This document shows, piece after piece, positions 11,891 through 23,322 of a stretch of DNA of 62,803 nucleotides. Every line of letters begins with the position of its first letter. The first letter of the stretch is position 1. Source of the DNA: Setomelanomma holmii (taxonomy: Eukaryota > Ascomycota > Dothideomycetes > Pleosporales > Phaeosphaeriaceae). The stretch spans positions 1 to 62,803 of the forward strand of contig ML978305.1 in NCBI GenBank assembly GCA_010015745.1, given 5' to 3'. The translations under genes and the position numbers were made by a program. Below the pieces are notes generated by a model. The model was not told the DNA's origin. It made no database searches and saw only the letters and a program-made list of their open reading frames with translations.

Positions 11891-12881
11891 GATAAAAGCT
11901 CTGGGGGTGCGCTCAACGAATCAAATGACTTTGGTGTGTACTTCAGGTTATTGCTCAAGAAGATTTGTGTCCAACGTGAAGTGCGTCTTAGGTGATTTCG
12001 TGTTGTTCGTGCGCCACGTTCCGAACGCCTCGACGTCATTCGATCCACATCCTCAAGCAACTCGACGCAGGGACCAACTTTATTTCTCCTATCCGCCACC
12101 GACTCGAACACAAAGTTGTCATATATCTCCCGGGAACGAGCGATCTACTTGAGAGAACATGTTCATCACAGGGTCCAAATGTCCGACGCGACGGTCGACT
12201 AGGAATGACAATCAAGCGACAAAAAATACGATCAAAGACCCAGCAATTCACGTCGAGTCGCATACTGGTCTTCCCAAAGCCTTGACATCGCAGCAGCCGT
12301 CATCTTTAACCCTTGTGCCATCTTCGAAAGAAAGCACAGGTTGGTGCTGGCGACGCTTCCATCTCACGCGGTTGTGAAGAGCCTAACGGCTCAGAGAGGA
12401 CTTCGAACAGTATCGCAGATGAGATGCATGATATCCTCCACAACCCGAGGCTTGCTGGCCATCGGGCTATGATTTGGCACCGAGCATAATTGCTGCGATA
12501 TAGGCTAGGCGCGCATTGCAGTGGGGTATTAGCCGTAGAGCTGATCGGCTGTGAGAACCGGGACATCTGAGATAAGCGAATGCTGCATGCGAGATGACGA
12601 TTCGCATAGCATTCCTTGTCCGCTTTTACATTCGCCTTACTCACACTCCTCCGGTGCAATGCTAAGATGACGAAGGGTACCGAAGGACAGAAGAGTAGTA
12701 TATAGGTTTGCGGCTAAATTGGTAAAAGTGACGATATGCGTATAACACAGCCCTAGAAATCTGAAGCCGAAACAATCTTGTGCGACACACATAGCACTGG
12801 TATGTCTATATCAGAAAGCTGAGTCCATTGCTGAAACAATTTACAGCAACATCGCACACCACCAACCCAGTCGGTCGCACG
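11891..12881. other. Divergent intergenic region (glycosylase / glucanase)
   Basis: About 1 kb upstream of two divergently transcribed genes. An AT-rich TATA-like stretch (agtatatagg) lies near 12698, about 180 bp before the glucanase ATG. No other element can be supported. Confidence 0.35.
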
Positions 12882-15299
12882 ATGAAGCTTCTTCCTATTC
12901 TCTTCACTTTCGGCCTAACGGCGATACCTGCTGACTCCAAATCTCTTGAATCCGCCGTCTCAGGCTCAACATATTGGTATGGCAATATCCTCCACAATGG
13001 CATTGCTCCTACCAATCCCTCCTCGAACTACACGATCTTCCGCAATGTGCTCGACTTCGGCGCCGTTGGCGACGGTAAGACCGACTCCACCACCGCCATC
13101 CAAAATGCCATCAACAGCGGCTCTCGTAATTCCGGCACCCTGGGCAGCACAGGTCAACCTGCCGTTGTCTTCTTCCCGCCAGGAACATACCTTGTCAGCT
13201 CGCCGCTGCAGAATTACATCGGTACTGTGCTCATGGGCGATCCCATCGTGCGGCCATCGATCAAGGCTAGTGCAGCATTTCAGGGGAGTACAGTGGTCAA
13301 AGGTGTCGATCCGAAGTACCCAGGGTTAGTTGCATTTTACCACGAGATCAAAAACTTGGTGATCGACAGCACTGCCGCGGCTGCGAGCAATAAGCTACTT
13401 TTGCTCGATTGGAGTGTCAGTCAAGCATGTCAGTTGTCGAATTCGGCACTCTTGATGCCGATTGGTTCGGCACATGCAGGTGTTGCGTCCACCGGGCAGA
13501 ATTCTCCGTTGCTGATCAACGATGTGGAGATCACGGGAGGAGCGACTGGGTGGACGGGAGCCAGCACTCAATTTCATTTTAAGAATGTCTACTTTCGAAA
13601 TGTGATAACGGGGATTAGGCCGACGAACACGGTACAGATATCGGTGCAAGGTTGTAGATTTGAGGGTGTCGGGACGGGAGTGGATATGAGCGGTGGAACC
13701 CTGGGAATGTTGAACTTGTTCGATGCGACGGCGGTGAGAACTCAGGCGCTTGTAGCCACGGATGCGACACAGTCGACGGCACAGGGGTCGATTGTGTTGG
13801 AGAATGTGGTGGTTGATGGAAGCGTTGTTGCGGTAAGGCTTCTCACTATTTCCTTTCCGAATTAAAACGACTGATAAGATCCTGTAGACCGTAAAGGCTG
13901 GGTCTACTACGCTCCTGGCTGGATCGATTACTCCGGGCAACACCTGGATTAGAGGCAATATATTCAATGGTACTGCTTCATCCGCAACGCCACAAAAGAC
14001 GACCAGTCAGAAAATTGCAGGTAGTCGCCCTGCTGCATTGGTCGATTCCACTGGTTCCTTCCACACTACTCGTCCACCGACTTACGCGAACTTCACCGTC
14101 GAGCAAGTCTTGAACGTTAAAGATGTAGCTGGCCACCGAGTCTATGGTGATGGCAAAACCGACGACACCATCTCATTGCAAGCCATTCTCGACGCCGCAG
14201 CTCAAGACGGGAAGATTGCTTACTTCCCTCATGGCACCTACCTTCTCACGAACACTCTCGTGATACCTCCAAACAGCCGCCTATGGGGTGAATCCTTCAC
14301 CGAGCTCAGCGGAAGTGGCGCCGCCTTCAAGGATGCTGCAAACCCTAAGCCTGTTATACAAGTCGGCGGTCCTAGCTCCATCGGTATCGCTCAGTTCACC
14401 GACTTCGTCTTTACTGTCGCAGAACCACTTCCTGGCGCCATCCTTGTTGAGGTCAATATGGCCGGTTTACAGCCTGGCGACGTGGGCTTCTTCAACACGC
14501 ACTTTCGCATCGGCGGCGCACGGGGTACGCAGACAAACGAATGCACGAGCATCGAAGCGTGCAAGGCGGTACATATAGCCGCTCATCTGACGAAAACGAG
14601 TAGCTCGTATTGGGAGAACAGCTGGGCGTGGACTGCGGACCACGATCTGGACGGTGGTGGATTTGGCAGTTATCCGGGTCCCGCAGGCGGGTTCCTAATC
14701 GAGGCGACGAAGGGCACATGGATGCTGGGATGGGGAGTCGGTATGCGTAAATGTCCGCTTAACCCTCAGAATCCTGCTGCTAACACTTGATGATCCCAGA
14801 GCATTTTGTTCTATACCAAGTAACCATCAACTCCGCTTCCAACGTCTTCGTTGGCCTGCAACAAGGCGAAGCAGCATACTACCAAGGCACGGGTAACACG
14901 CTCCTCGCCCCTGCACCCTGGGGAGCCAACCTCCTCCCCTCCGATCCGGACTTCTCCTGGTGCGCCGCTAATGCCGTGTCATGCCGCATGTCAATCTACC
15001 AGCGCGTGGTGAACAGCACTGACATCAACCTTTACTCGGGCGGATACTGGAATTTTGTTGCTGGGCCGAACCGCACGTTCTGCAGCACTGATTGCCAGGA
15101 TAGTGCGGTGTTTTATGAGAATAACAAGAGGCTGGTTTCGTATGGCATTTCGACCATTAATAACGCGAATCTGGTGGTCGAGTCAGGACCAGGTGGAAGT
15201 GAGTATAAGCCAGCTGTGACGCACAAGGGAAACGAGGCGTCGAAGAAGGACGTGTTCGATTCGGCGGTCGTGGCGGCTTATCTGAGACAAAGTACTTAA
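12882..15299 (+). CDS. Secreted exo-beta-1,3-glucanase, GH55 family
   Basis: Hydrolyses beta-1,3-glucan from chain ends, for cell-wall remodelling or nutrient use outside the cell. Three exons (introns 13833-13887 and 14741-14799) give 767 aa, the usual size for GH55. The N-terminus MKLLPILFTFGLTAIPADS is a signal peptide. Two pectate-lyase-3-like beta-helix repeats are visible. The first has NVLDFGAVGDGKTDSTTAIQ at about residue 57. The second has the related GHRVYGDGKTDDTISLQAIL after the first intron. Each repeat continues with a 'FPPGTYLVSSPL' or 'FPHGTYLLTNTL' strand, the GH55 hallmark. The C-terminal part carries paired Cys residues (FSWCAANAVSCRMS, FCSTDCQ). No GPI signal is seen at the C-terminus (ends LRQST). 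No lesions were noticed. Confidence 0.93.
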
Positions 15300-15818
15300 A
15301 GTTGCACCTCGAGAGACATCCTGATCTCTGACTTCTAAGAGCACCCATTCTTTGCAGAATGCCTCCCATTTTCAGCACTCGAGACCTTTCGCTTCTTCAG
15401 ATGACAGCTCTAGTAGCATTTGCTATAAAAACAATCACCTGGGCATGATAGATTCGCTATCACCGGATAGGAGAACGCTGGCGTGATCATCTTGTCGTCC
15501 TAGTATCCTTGTGAAGAATTGACGGCTTGTGCTAACACCAGGTTTGTCTGCCTGCGGATTCTGACCAAAGTTGCAGCGGATCGCAAGGATTCATTCCTAA
15601 TCATTGGTATATGGTTCGCGCCACGCGTAATCCAAAACAATTGAGGGATGCTCCGTGATCTCGACTGGGCAGGCAAGCGGCGACTTTCTAGACCGATATA
15701 GTCGGCGTTATTGTATGCTGACATCGTAGTATTGGAATTAGAGTGAGCGGTGGCGGTCCCACAGAACCGCGGCGAGGGGCAAGCGTGCTCCGAACCATCG
15801 GTGGCTTTATTGGCATGT
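15300..15818. other. Intergenic, nothing recognised
   Basis: Convergent 3' region of the glucanase and the decayed gene that follows. Nothing supported. Confidence 0.35.
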
Positions 15819-17002
15819 TTAGACAATATAACGCCTCATAGCCTCGAATACTTGCGACAAGGATGCCTTTATCACCCAATTGACCTCCTGTTGCCTGCTT
15901 GACGTCTGCGCTTCCAAAAACGACCCAGTGCGATTGCCTTTCAAATGGTCGGATAGTTTGTCAGAAGTGACTGTGAAGTGGTCTAATTCTATCAGCGATA
16001 GTATTTGACTCGATGGGCTGTTTCCCGCTACGAAGAAGCTCAATAAGCGTTTGCGAGACAATGGTGGTTGTTTAGCTAAGAAATGCACAGCTGCTTCGTC
16101 AGGCAACTCTCACTTCCGTTCCCAATTCTGCCATTGCATCAAGCCCAACTCTCCATCCCGTGTCTCAAGCACTACAAAGATACTTCAAGTACTCATGCTT
16201 CTCCCACGCACTCGCATAGCTTTTCTCTCCAGGAAAACTTGGATTCTCGTCCATGCCTACGACCAGCCTGCTACGACGATTCGCATTTGCAAGCTGTATA
16301 GCTAGATCGTATCCATCAATATTGGGGTCAAAGAGCGCCTCGGCTGGCACGACATCAACAACAGCACCGAGACCGTTGACCCAGAGCCGAGGAAATTTCA
16401 TTCCCTCCCGCCTCGCTGGCAGCTGCCCCTGATACCAGGTCATGAAGAACCTATTGCGAAGGACCTCAAGGCGGAGATCGTGGCGTGCATGTACCGTACA
16501 GACGGAGTTCATCAGACTGTAGACGCCGATGTCAAGGTTGAAATCGCTGTGTAACGCCACGGTTGCCCGCAAGAGAGGGCTTGCTTCGGATCGGATGTCT
16601 GTGAGACTGGTCGCATCGGCGTGGCTCAGCTCGAAGGCGATCGTGACCCGACACGACAGCAAAATCTGATAGAAGACCACTGACCATCTAGCTTGTGACT
16701 TCCTGTTCGCTTAGATGCATCTAATGGTTGATATCAGTATGTAGGCAGCGAGCACTGAAGCGACAGGCAATGTACCGGGTTCTGTGAGGCGATCGTTCCT
16801 ATCACCATGACGGCGATGCAACGTGGGTGCTTTGTCCTTGCTAGGGACTGCGATGTAGACCGCATCTTCTTGCTCCAGACCAGCTCGTAAATTCGATTAC
16901 TTTTATCTCAGAAGGCAAGGACAAGAAAGGCGTCTTGGACGATTCGTGATTGTCAGCTGCCACACTCTTCGTCGCGCCGTCGGGATCGAAATCAAACGCC
17001 AT
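15819..17002 (-). pseudogene. Decayed 2EXR/F-box-like hypothetical gene
   Basis: ATG 17002 opens MAFDFDPDGATKSV and runs into LSLPSEIK. The continuation typical of these fungal proteins, NRIYELVWSKKM, lies immediately downstream but in another frame (about 16890). This implies a one- or two-base indel. Further along, a 16680-16165 frame (contains FPRLWVNGLGAVVDVVPAEA) and a 16106-15819 frame (contains HFLAKQPPLSRKRLLSFFVA) look like later parts of the same protein. I could not join them with consensus introns. The 'LPxEIxNxIYELV' motif is the F-box-like or 2EXR signature found in large, poorly understood Pezizomycotina families. The function is unknown. Confidence 0.45.
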
Positions 17003-17367
17003 TGCGTCATTTATTCGAGTGTTCGTGAATTTCGATACTGGCGAAGCTGAAGGAGGGTAGGAAAGCTCTGGGGTGAAAGTTTTGTTTCGAGCTACCGCGC
17101 GCAACAGTCTTGGCATTAGAGGTGAAGGTGAGTCCACACAATTGAAAAACGCATGAGCGATGAAGCCAAGGCGCGCCTGCCTTGCGTGGAAAATGTCGGA
17201 AGGTTTAATTTCTGCGGAAGACGCTCCACTGTGTGCAATGGATGGCGCAACAAGCCCAATAGACTTATCGTGCCTGACGATCGCTCTGTGGCAGACGCAA
17301 CGAGCGATTGTACGGGGTCGAGAAAAGATCGGATCTATGTCGTTCAGACGTACCAGCCTCGCAAAGT
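17003..17367. other. Short gap
   Basis: Between the decayed gene and the 3' end of the F-box gene. A minus-strand frame continues upstream of ATG 17002 but shows no protein-like composition. Confidence 0.35.
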
Positions 17368-19315
17368 CTACAGCCCATATCCCCTCAACCACCTCAACTC
17401 CCTAGCCTGCTGCTCCAACGCCCTCCTCATCTCCATCCCATACTCCCTCTCTCTTACCTTCTCATTACCATCACCCACCTGCTGCTCCAGCGCATCCTCA
17501 AACTCATCCGCATCAAACGGCGCATCTCGACCGAAGCCCACCATACCGAGCTTGCCATCGCCCGTCCAGACGATCAAATTATCCTGGTTCAGCGAATCGG
17601 GAGTATGTGACGCAGCGGGTGTCAAAGTAGGTATGATTTTCTGCACGATATCGCCCCAGCCTTGTTCGATGTTCGGTTGGAGTGGAGATGTCATGGTTGG
17701 TACTACAGGTGTAGGTTGTGCGCGCTGGAGGTCGTTGATGTTGAATTGGCGGACGGATGTTGAGCCGTCGCGCTCGACCCATTTCAGATTACCGTCGCCG
17801 TCGGAGAAGACGATGCGTGTGCCGTGGGGTGCTACGGAGAGTAATTTCGAACTACTAGCTGTCTGTCGATTCTGATAGCATGCTTGTGGGTTGCGTGTTG
17901 TGCGACTATCGCTTGAGTTGATGGATCGTGTGGGCTCGCTGGATAGGCCGTAGAGCTCGAGCGAGCCTTTGCCTTTGTATTCGCCGGCTGTGATGAGCGT
18001 GTGGCCTGGGGTATCCTTTGCTTCGCGGAGATAGCTCGGTGGGTAGCGTACACGGAGACTGTGGGGTATAAAGGAGTGAGGAATTGATGTGATGCAAGAT
18101 AAGCGTGCGCCGGAGTGGACGGTGCCGCGAAGACGAGGGAAGAAGCGACGATCGAAGTTCAGCATACTCGTGAAGCGTCCGCCAATCCATATATCGCCAT
18201 TGCCGTCCCAGTCGCGATTCGAGGGCAGATGTAAGATGGACAGAGCACCGGGCTGCGAAAGCGAAACGTGACCACCAAAGTCTCCGGTGTCGAGACGAGA
18301 GAAGGACGTGTCGGTAGCACCGCCGATCAATTCGCATCGCGTCGATGATGGAACTGCAGGAGGTTTCCTGGTGTCATGCAGATGTATAGTCCAATTGGTC
18401 CCTACAGTCAGTGGAGTTCGGTGATGTGACTCGGACAGCGCAGTGATCGGGAAGGGATACGGAGTCCTTGAGACCACCTTCAGTGTATTCAAGTCCACCT
18501 CATTCAAAACGTTCTGCACAGCAAAGAAACCCTTCTTCAACTTATTGTCGATGCTCACACACTCCACGGCGCCCGTTTCCGTCATAATGGCGTGGCTCTG
18601 GCTCAATCTTGTATCATTATCCAGATCCGGCCCTTTGTTCGCCAGCAGGCCGATGTTACTCTTTGCGACGAGCTTTCCTTGCCTGTCGCTACTCGCGCTC
18701 GCATCCCATATGCTTATACTGCCATCGTCCAGTGGCGCGACAAGCTTGTCCGCTAGCCCGTCGCCATTAAACAACATGCCTGCACCTGTAGCTTCGCGCC
18801 TGGTCTCTTCCTCGCCCGTGTCCTCATTCCCGGCATCTTGGAACCATCCAATCTTTTGCGGCGCATGCCTCTGTATGAAGTCCCGGTACCAGTTGACCTT
18901 CTCCTCAGGATAGCTAGGATCCCAATTCGTTCTCAGCGCCTCCCATCGCTTTTCCCTGTTGCGCTCAAGTTGAGACTCGGCACTTGGTGCGCTCGGATCG
19001 TGTACGCTCGTGTCGAAGGCATTGGATATGCTGTTCGCTGCATTGATGAGCTCTGCGAGTCGCGGATCGATGTCGGATGCGGCTTCAAGACGGCGACGAC
19101 GACGTTCGGCGACGGAGTGGGCAAAGCACAGTGTCTTCCATAGGTTGTTATCGCGTGAGAGATTTAGCAATTGTCGCGAGACGTGCTGAAGGTTGACCAG
19201 TTCGGCAGGTTCAAGATCTGGGGAAGCTGTAAGTGGGGTGCAGACAGGTGGGATGTAGCTTGGGAGACATACATGAGATGATTTGAAGAATAATTTCATC
19301 GGGAAGGTACTTCAT
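17368..19315 (-). CDS. F-box protein with beta-propeller-like C-terminal region
   Basis: Likely substrate adaptor of an SCF ubiquitin ligase. Exon 1 (19315-19273) encodes MKYLPDEIILQIIS. After a 46-bp intron (19272-19227) the main exon continues SPDLEPAELVNLQHVSRQLL and NNLWKTLCF, which completes an F-box. The total is 633 aa. The middle contains an Arg-rich helix (ERRRRRLEAA), then repeated strand-like segments such as KLVAPLDDGSISIWDA, GTNWTIHLHDTRKP, GDIWIGGRFTSMLNFDRRFFP and DGNLKWVERDGS. These look like WD40-type propeller blades, though the repeats are irregular. The C-terminus (EQQVGDGNEKVREREYGMEM) is charged and helical. ATG 19315 is chosen because it starts the F-box directly. The target protein is unknown. 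Confidence 0.82.
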
Positions 19316-19795
19316 CGTAGTTCTAGGTGATGGAATAAAAGAGGAAACGCTACGAAGGCACATATTGGGAAGAAGATGTCTATTGAAGGCAGCATGGCGT
19401 TTGCGACGCGGTTATCTCAAGTATGCGTGAAGGGCTCCACAGCTCCGGGATCAAGGGCGCGAGGGCTGACGACATGCCGAAAGTCTAGCATACATGACTC
19501 GTGCAACGCCTTTGCCAGGCACTCCACGAAACCACAACATCTTTGGCTAGAAGCTGTGAAATGCAATGTTAATTTGAATCAGAAGATAATCCTCCCACAT
19601 CACCTTTTGCTTCAGGATTTGCATATTTGATGTGGTAGATTTGTCATTACAAAGAAATTGGTATCTTTGCACGCTCTGCGTTACACGCCCCTCATTATAT
19701 ATACACAGATCTCTTCCTGCTCTCAAGCATATGAAGAAAATTTGCAATGCCTTTCCATGCGTATGTACTCGGTAAACTCCCGGGCTGCTCTTCGT
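19316..19795. other. Intergenic, nothing recognised
   Basis: About 480 bp between two minus-strand genes: promoter of the F-box gene and 3' region of the membrane-protein gene. Confidence 0.35.
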
Positions 19796-21227
19796 TTACC
19801 TGTGCAGCTGCTTTTCCACATCCTCAGGCGGGGTCTTGACCGTTGGCAACTCCGCTGCTGGTTGTGGTGGCCGGTATGCCTGATATTGTTGTGGCTTCTC
19901 GTTGATGACCGGCAGCGCAGCAGTTGTCGCATCCAATTCTGCCGCTGCAGGTTGGTGGAAACCTGTCTGGTTCATGCCGGGAGAGTACCCTGGCGGTGGG
20001 CTTGCCCAAGTCGATCGCCCGTCTCCGTTACCACCTCCAATGCCGACTGTATCCGGTCCATATGCAGCTCCACGACCGGGCTGGAATCCTGCGCCCGAGT
20101 CGAGCTCAGCGCGTCCGGGAATGTTAGAAACCGGTCGTCCAGGACCGACGGGGTTGCTATCGATCTCTGAGGTGCCGGGCTTGGAGTGCCTGTACACGTT
20201 CTTCTTGCCAAGTTTTGCAGCCGCACCCCCAGCGAAGGTGGGTGAGCCTGTGCTGTCGCCATCCATCTCAGGCGTCTCCTTGTATGCTGTCTTCTTCTGG
20301 TTGCGACGCTTGCGCAACATCCAGATGATTATGCCGAGGAGAGCGAGGGCTAGCGGGATACCGACTGCGCACCCTACGATTAGGCCAATGTTGGTGCTTG
20401 AGCCGCCACTTGAAGAGCTTGTGCCATTTGCAGCTCCTGCGGGTGGAGTGCTGACGATGGTCTGTATGATCGTGACCAGACCCTGGGAGCCGGAAGAAAC
20501 GCTGACAACTTCTGAGGTAACAGGTTGAGCTGATGAGACGGCACGAGACGTTGCCGAGGAGGCGCGTCCAGAGCTACCACCTGATGAGGGAGCAGGTGTT
20601 GATGAGACAGCGTTGGCAGTAGCTGAACCAGACCAAAGACCGGTGATGGAGGAGAGGACAGGCGCTGTCGACGCTTGGTTCGAGCCGATAGTTGCGTATG
20701 CTCTACCATCCTGTAGATTGAAGAACGGTCGCGCCGAGGGAGACTCTTGACAGCAGTTCACGTTGGTACGGTCCGCGTCGCAGCACCACTGGTTGTTGTG
20801 ATTGGAACATTGCGTGATCGCTTCGGCTCCGATTGTGTCTGCACCGTTGTTTCCTGCGCATGGTGAGCCAAATGCTCACGTGAGGGCGACTTGATTTCTT
20901 ACCATAGATACACATATTTGAGGGGCAGCCTGGGGCATCCCACGACTGATCAGTACAGCTGTATCGTCCATAGATCTTTTCGGCAGGATTGTAGCACAAG
21001 CCATTGTCGAGGCATTGCCAGGTGTCTGGGCAGCAAGCGGAGCCTGCTGCTGAAGAGCATGGCTTCTCGCTGTTGGCGGCTTTCTTGCCATTGGCATAGT
21101 CTGGTACTGTCAGCGACTATATGAACAAATGAGGTTCTATAATCATACAGCAAGTTTGAGCAACGGCTTGCGAGGCAAGAGCAGCGACGGCAGCGGCGCG
21201 CAACAGGGTGAACGTAGACCTCGCCAT
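19796..21227 (-). CDS. Cysteine-rich single-pass plasma-membrane protein (WSC/Mid2-like layout)
   Basis: Three exons (introns 21148-21101 and 20902-20854) give 444 aa. A signal peptide (MARSTFTLLRAAAVAALASQ) is followed by a Cys-rich ectodomain at about residues 25-130. This contains SACCPDTWQCLDNGLCYNP, DAPGCPSNMC and WCCDADRTNVNCC, a module common in fungal surface proteins. A Ser/Thr/Pro-rich stalk (about 145-245) is probably O-mannosylated. One transmembrane helix lies at about 247-272 (NIGLIVGCAVGIPLALALLG), followed by a basic stop (RKRRNQKK) and a Pro/Gly-rich cytoplasmic tail. The layout matches cell-wall stress sensors, but the Cys module is not the WSC domain itself, so a sensor role is inference. 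It could simply be a membrane-anchored surface protein. Confidence 0.85.
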
Positions 21228-23322
21228 GGTGTTGGTGTCGAGGCGAGTGAGTGAGGTGAGTTCTCAACGGCGAATTGATTGTCTCAATCCGTGATCCCAG
21301 TTCCGGGTAACGTTGGAGCCAGGGATGCGCGGGAGAGGTGGAGTGAAGTCGAAAAGGAAGTCACGAAGGGCACAGGAATGCAAAAAGCCCAGCACCAGCG
21401 CAGGTGAGCGGCCCAAGTGACAAAAGGCCAAAAGGGACGGCGTCGGCTGCGCGATGATGATCGCACAGAAGAAGGGCCATATTCCTGTCTTTGCGCATGT
21501 GCACTTGTTTGCGCCGTCACCAATCTGCAGCCCTGTCCTTCACCTTCCTATCGCAACCCGTCTCTAAACCCAACAGCAAACGCACCATCTAACCAATTGG
21601 CGTCGCCCGCTAGTAAAACACGCCCCCTCGGGTGCGCATAGTACCGTGTACTTGGTGCAATTGCCGGGAGCCGCGCTTCAGTCCCTTAGCTTTTGCCTAT
21701 GAGGTCACCGTGACACTAACGCTCGTATAGGCCCTGCCAAGAAGGTTGCGGCGGAAGGTTACAGGACTGTTTGTACGAGGATGGCATCCGCAACGATCAG
21801 TTGCTCGCTTTTCGAAACACCTTGAATCTCCTGCAAACGCAGCAATCATCACATCGGTCTGCCACCGAGGCAGCGCAATCGTCGATGCAGCGAGGCAAGA
21901 CAGGAGCGTGTTTGGGATAGGGGCCATCATTGCCATGCTGTCGAAAGCAAAGACGATACGAAACAGCATCTGTCCAAAACCGGCTTTCGCACACCTTTCT
22001 GCAAGTCGTTTAGCCATCCATGCAGTTATCCGCGCTCTTAATTATCGATTTTTGCCGGGACCTATCGTATTGGACAGATTTCGCCATGGTAGAGGTCCAC
22101 GGCGCGGGTGTGGTGCTGTTTCCAGCGAAGAAAGAACAGGGGCCCTGTGTGATCGCCATTACATGGACGTACGTCGCATGCGCAGCGGGAGTTGCAGAAT
22201 GTGCATGACGTTGGGGCGCAATCATTGCGCTGTCGCACAGGGACAGTGTTTGCAACTGCGGAGGCGGCGGAGTGGACATGGACCGGTGCCACTCTGATGC
22301 TGAGGCTGTGGCGCCTTCCCGAATGCGATGGGGAGCTTTCCCTACATCAGCCTCGCCGTCAGGGTCCAAGTGTTTCAACGTGCGCCTCTACATGCACTCT
22401 CCCGAACAACAATCTGACTTGACAACAATAGCCTGTTAAACAAAATTACGACCGCGCTCTGCCGTGCCTCATGTTCACATTGTGCCCCTATTGCGCGCAT
22501 ACTCGAAAATACAGACTGGAGACACCATTCCGGAAGCACCGGTACTTCCAGAAGGCCCTTTCTCTTAACCCAAGCTTGCCAAGGTTTAGTACACAACGAA
22601 GAAGGCTTCAACTAGGCGATTGTCTGACCGAGGAACATCGATCTACAAATCTAACTCCACTTACTCCACCATCACGAATATTAGACTGCACACTAGATAT
22701 ACTTAATCTGGCGCTATCCCACGCCACTTGTACCTGCGTATCGGTCATTTCAACATACACATGGGAGACAACCCCATCTACACACCCACGCAGCTTGAAA
22801 CAGCACAACCCTGACAACCTCATTTCTTCAAGATCAAATCAGTGACCTCGCCGTGGTACACCCGCCAGCACAACCCTAACATCCTGCAGGGTATGCACAA
22901 GTTGTGTAACAGCACGCTAGAAGTAGCGTCGCGAAACTCAACTGCATGGAGTTCCAGCAGTCATGCGGCACAGCGGTTTCCCTACCTTCGGATGTAGACA
23001 GGCCTTGCAACCGAACAGCGAGCTTACTAGCCCCAAAGCCAGATATGGTGAGTATTTTCCAGGAGCATAATTAAGAAGTGCGCACAACCTCACTACCCAC
23101 AACAAGGATCTGAGTATAGTCATGCTCAATCCTTTCATACGTCCTCCAAGTCATCAATCATTGAACGTGTTCTACTTTAACCACGAGAGTTACCCAACAA
23201 TGTCTCAAACAATTTGTGCCGCCCTACTCTAGAGAAACGCTTTTCTTCGCCTTTCTGGATTCAAAGACTCCAATACCTATACCTTCGTCTACTTTCACAC
23301 TTCCTCCACCATCTCTACACAA
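21228..23322. other. Two-kilobase region without recognised genes
   Basis: Both strands carry only short overlapping frames (longest about 180 codons at 21746-22297, unlike any family I know). No tRNA, repeat or transposase was seen. The left end holds the promoter of the membrane-protein gene. Confidence 0.4.

Noticed and set aside
21746..22297. 183-codon plus-strand frame in the 2-kb gap
   Set aside because: Arg/Cys-rich random-looking composition with competing frames on both strands.
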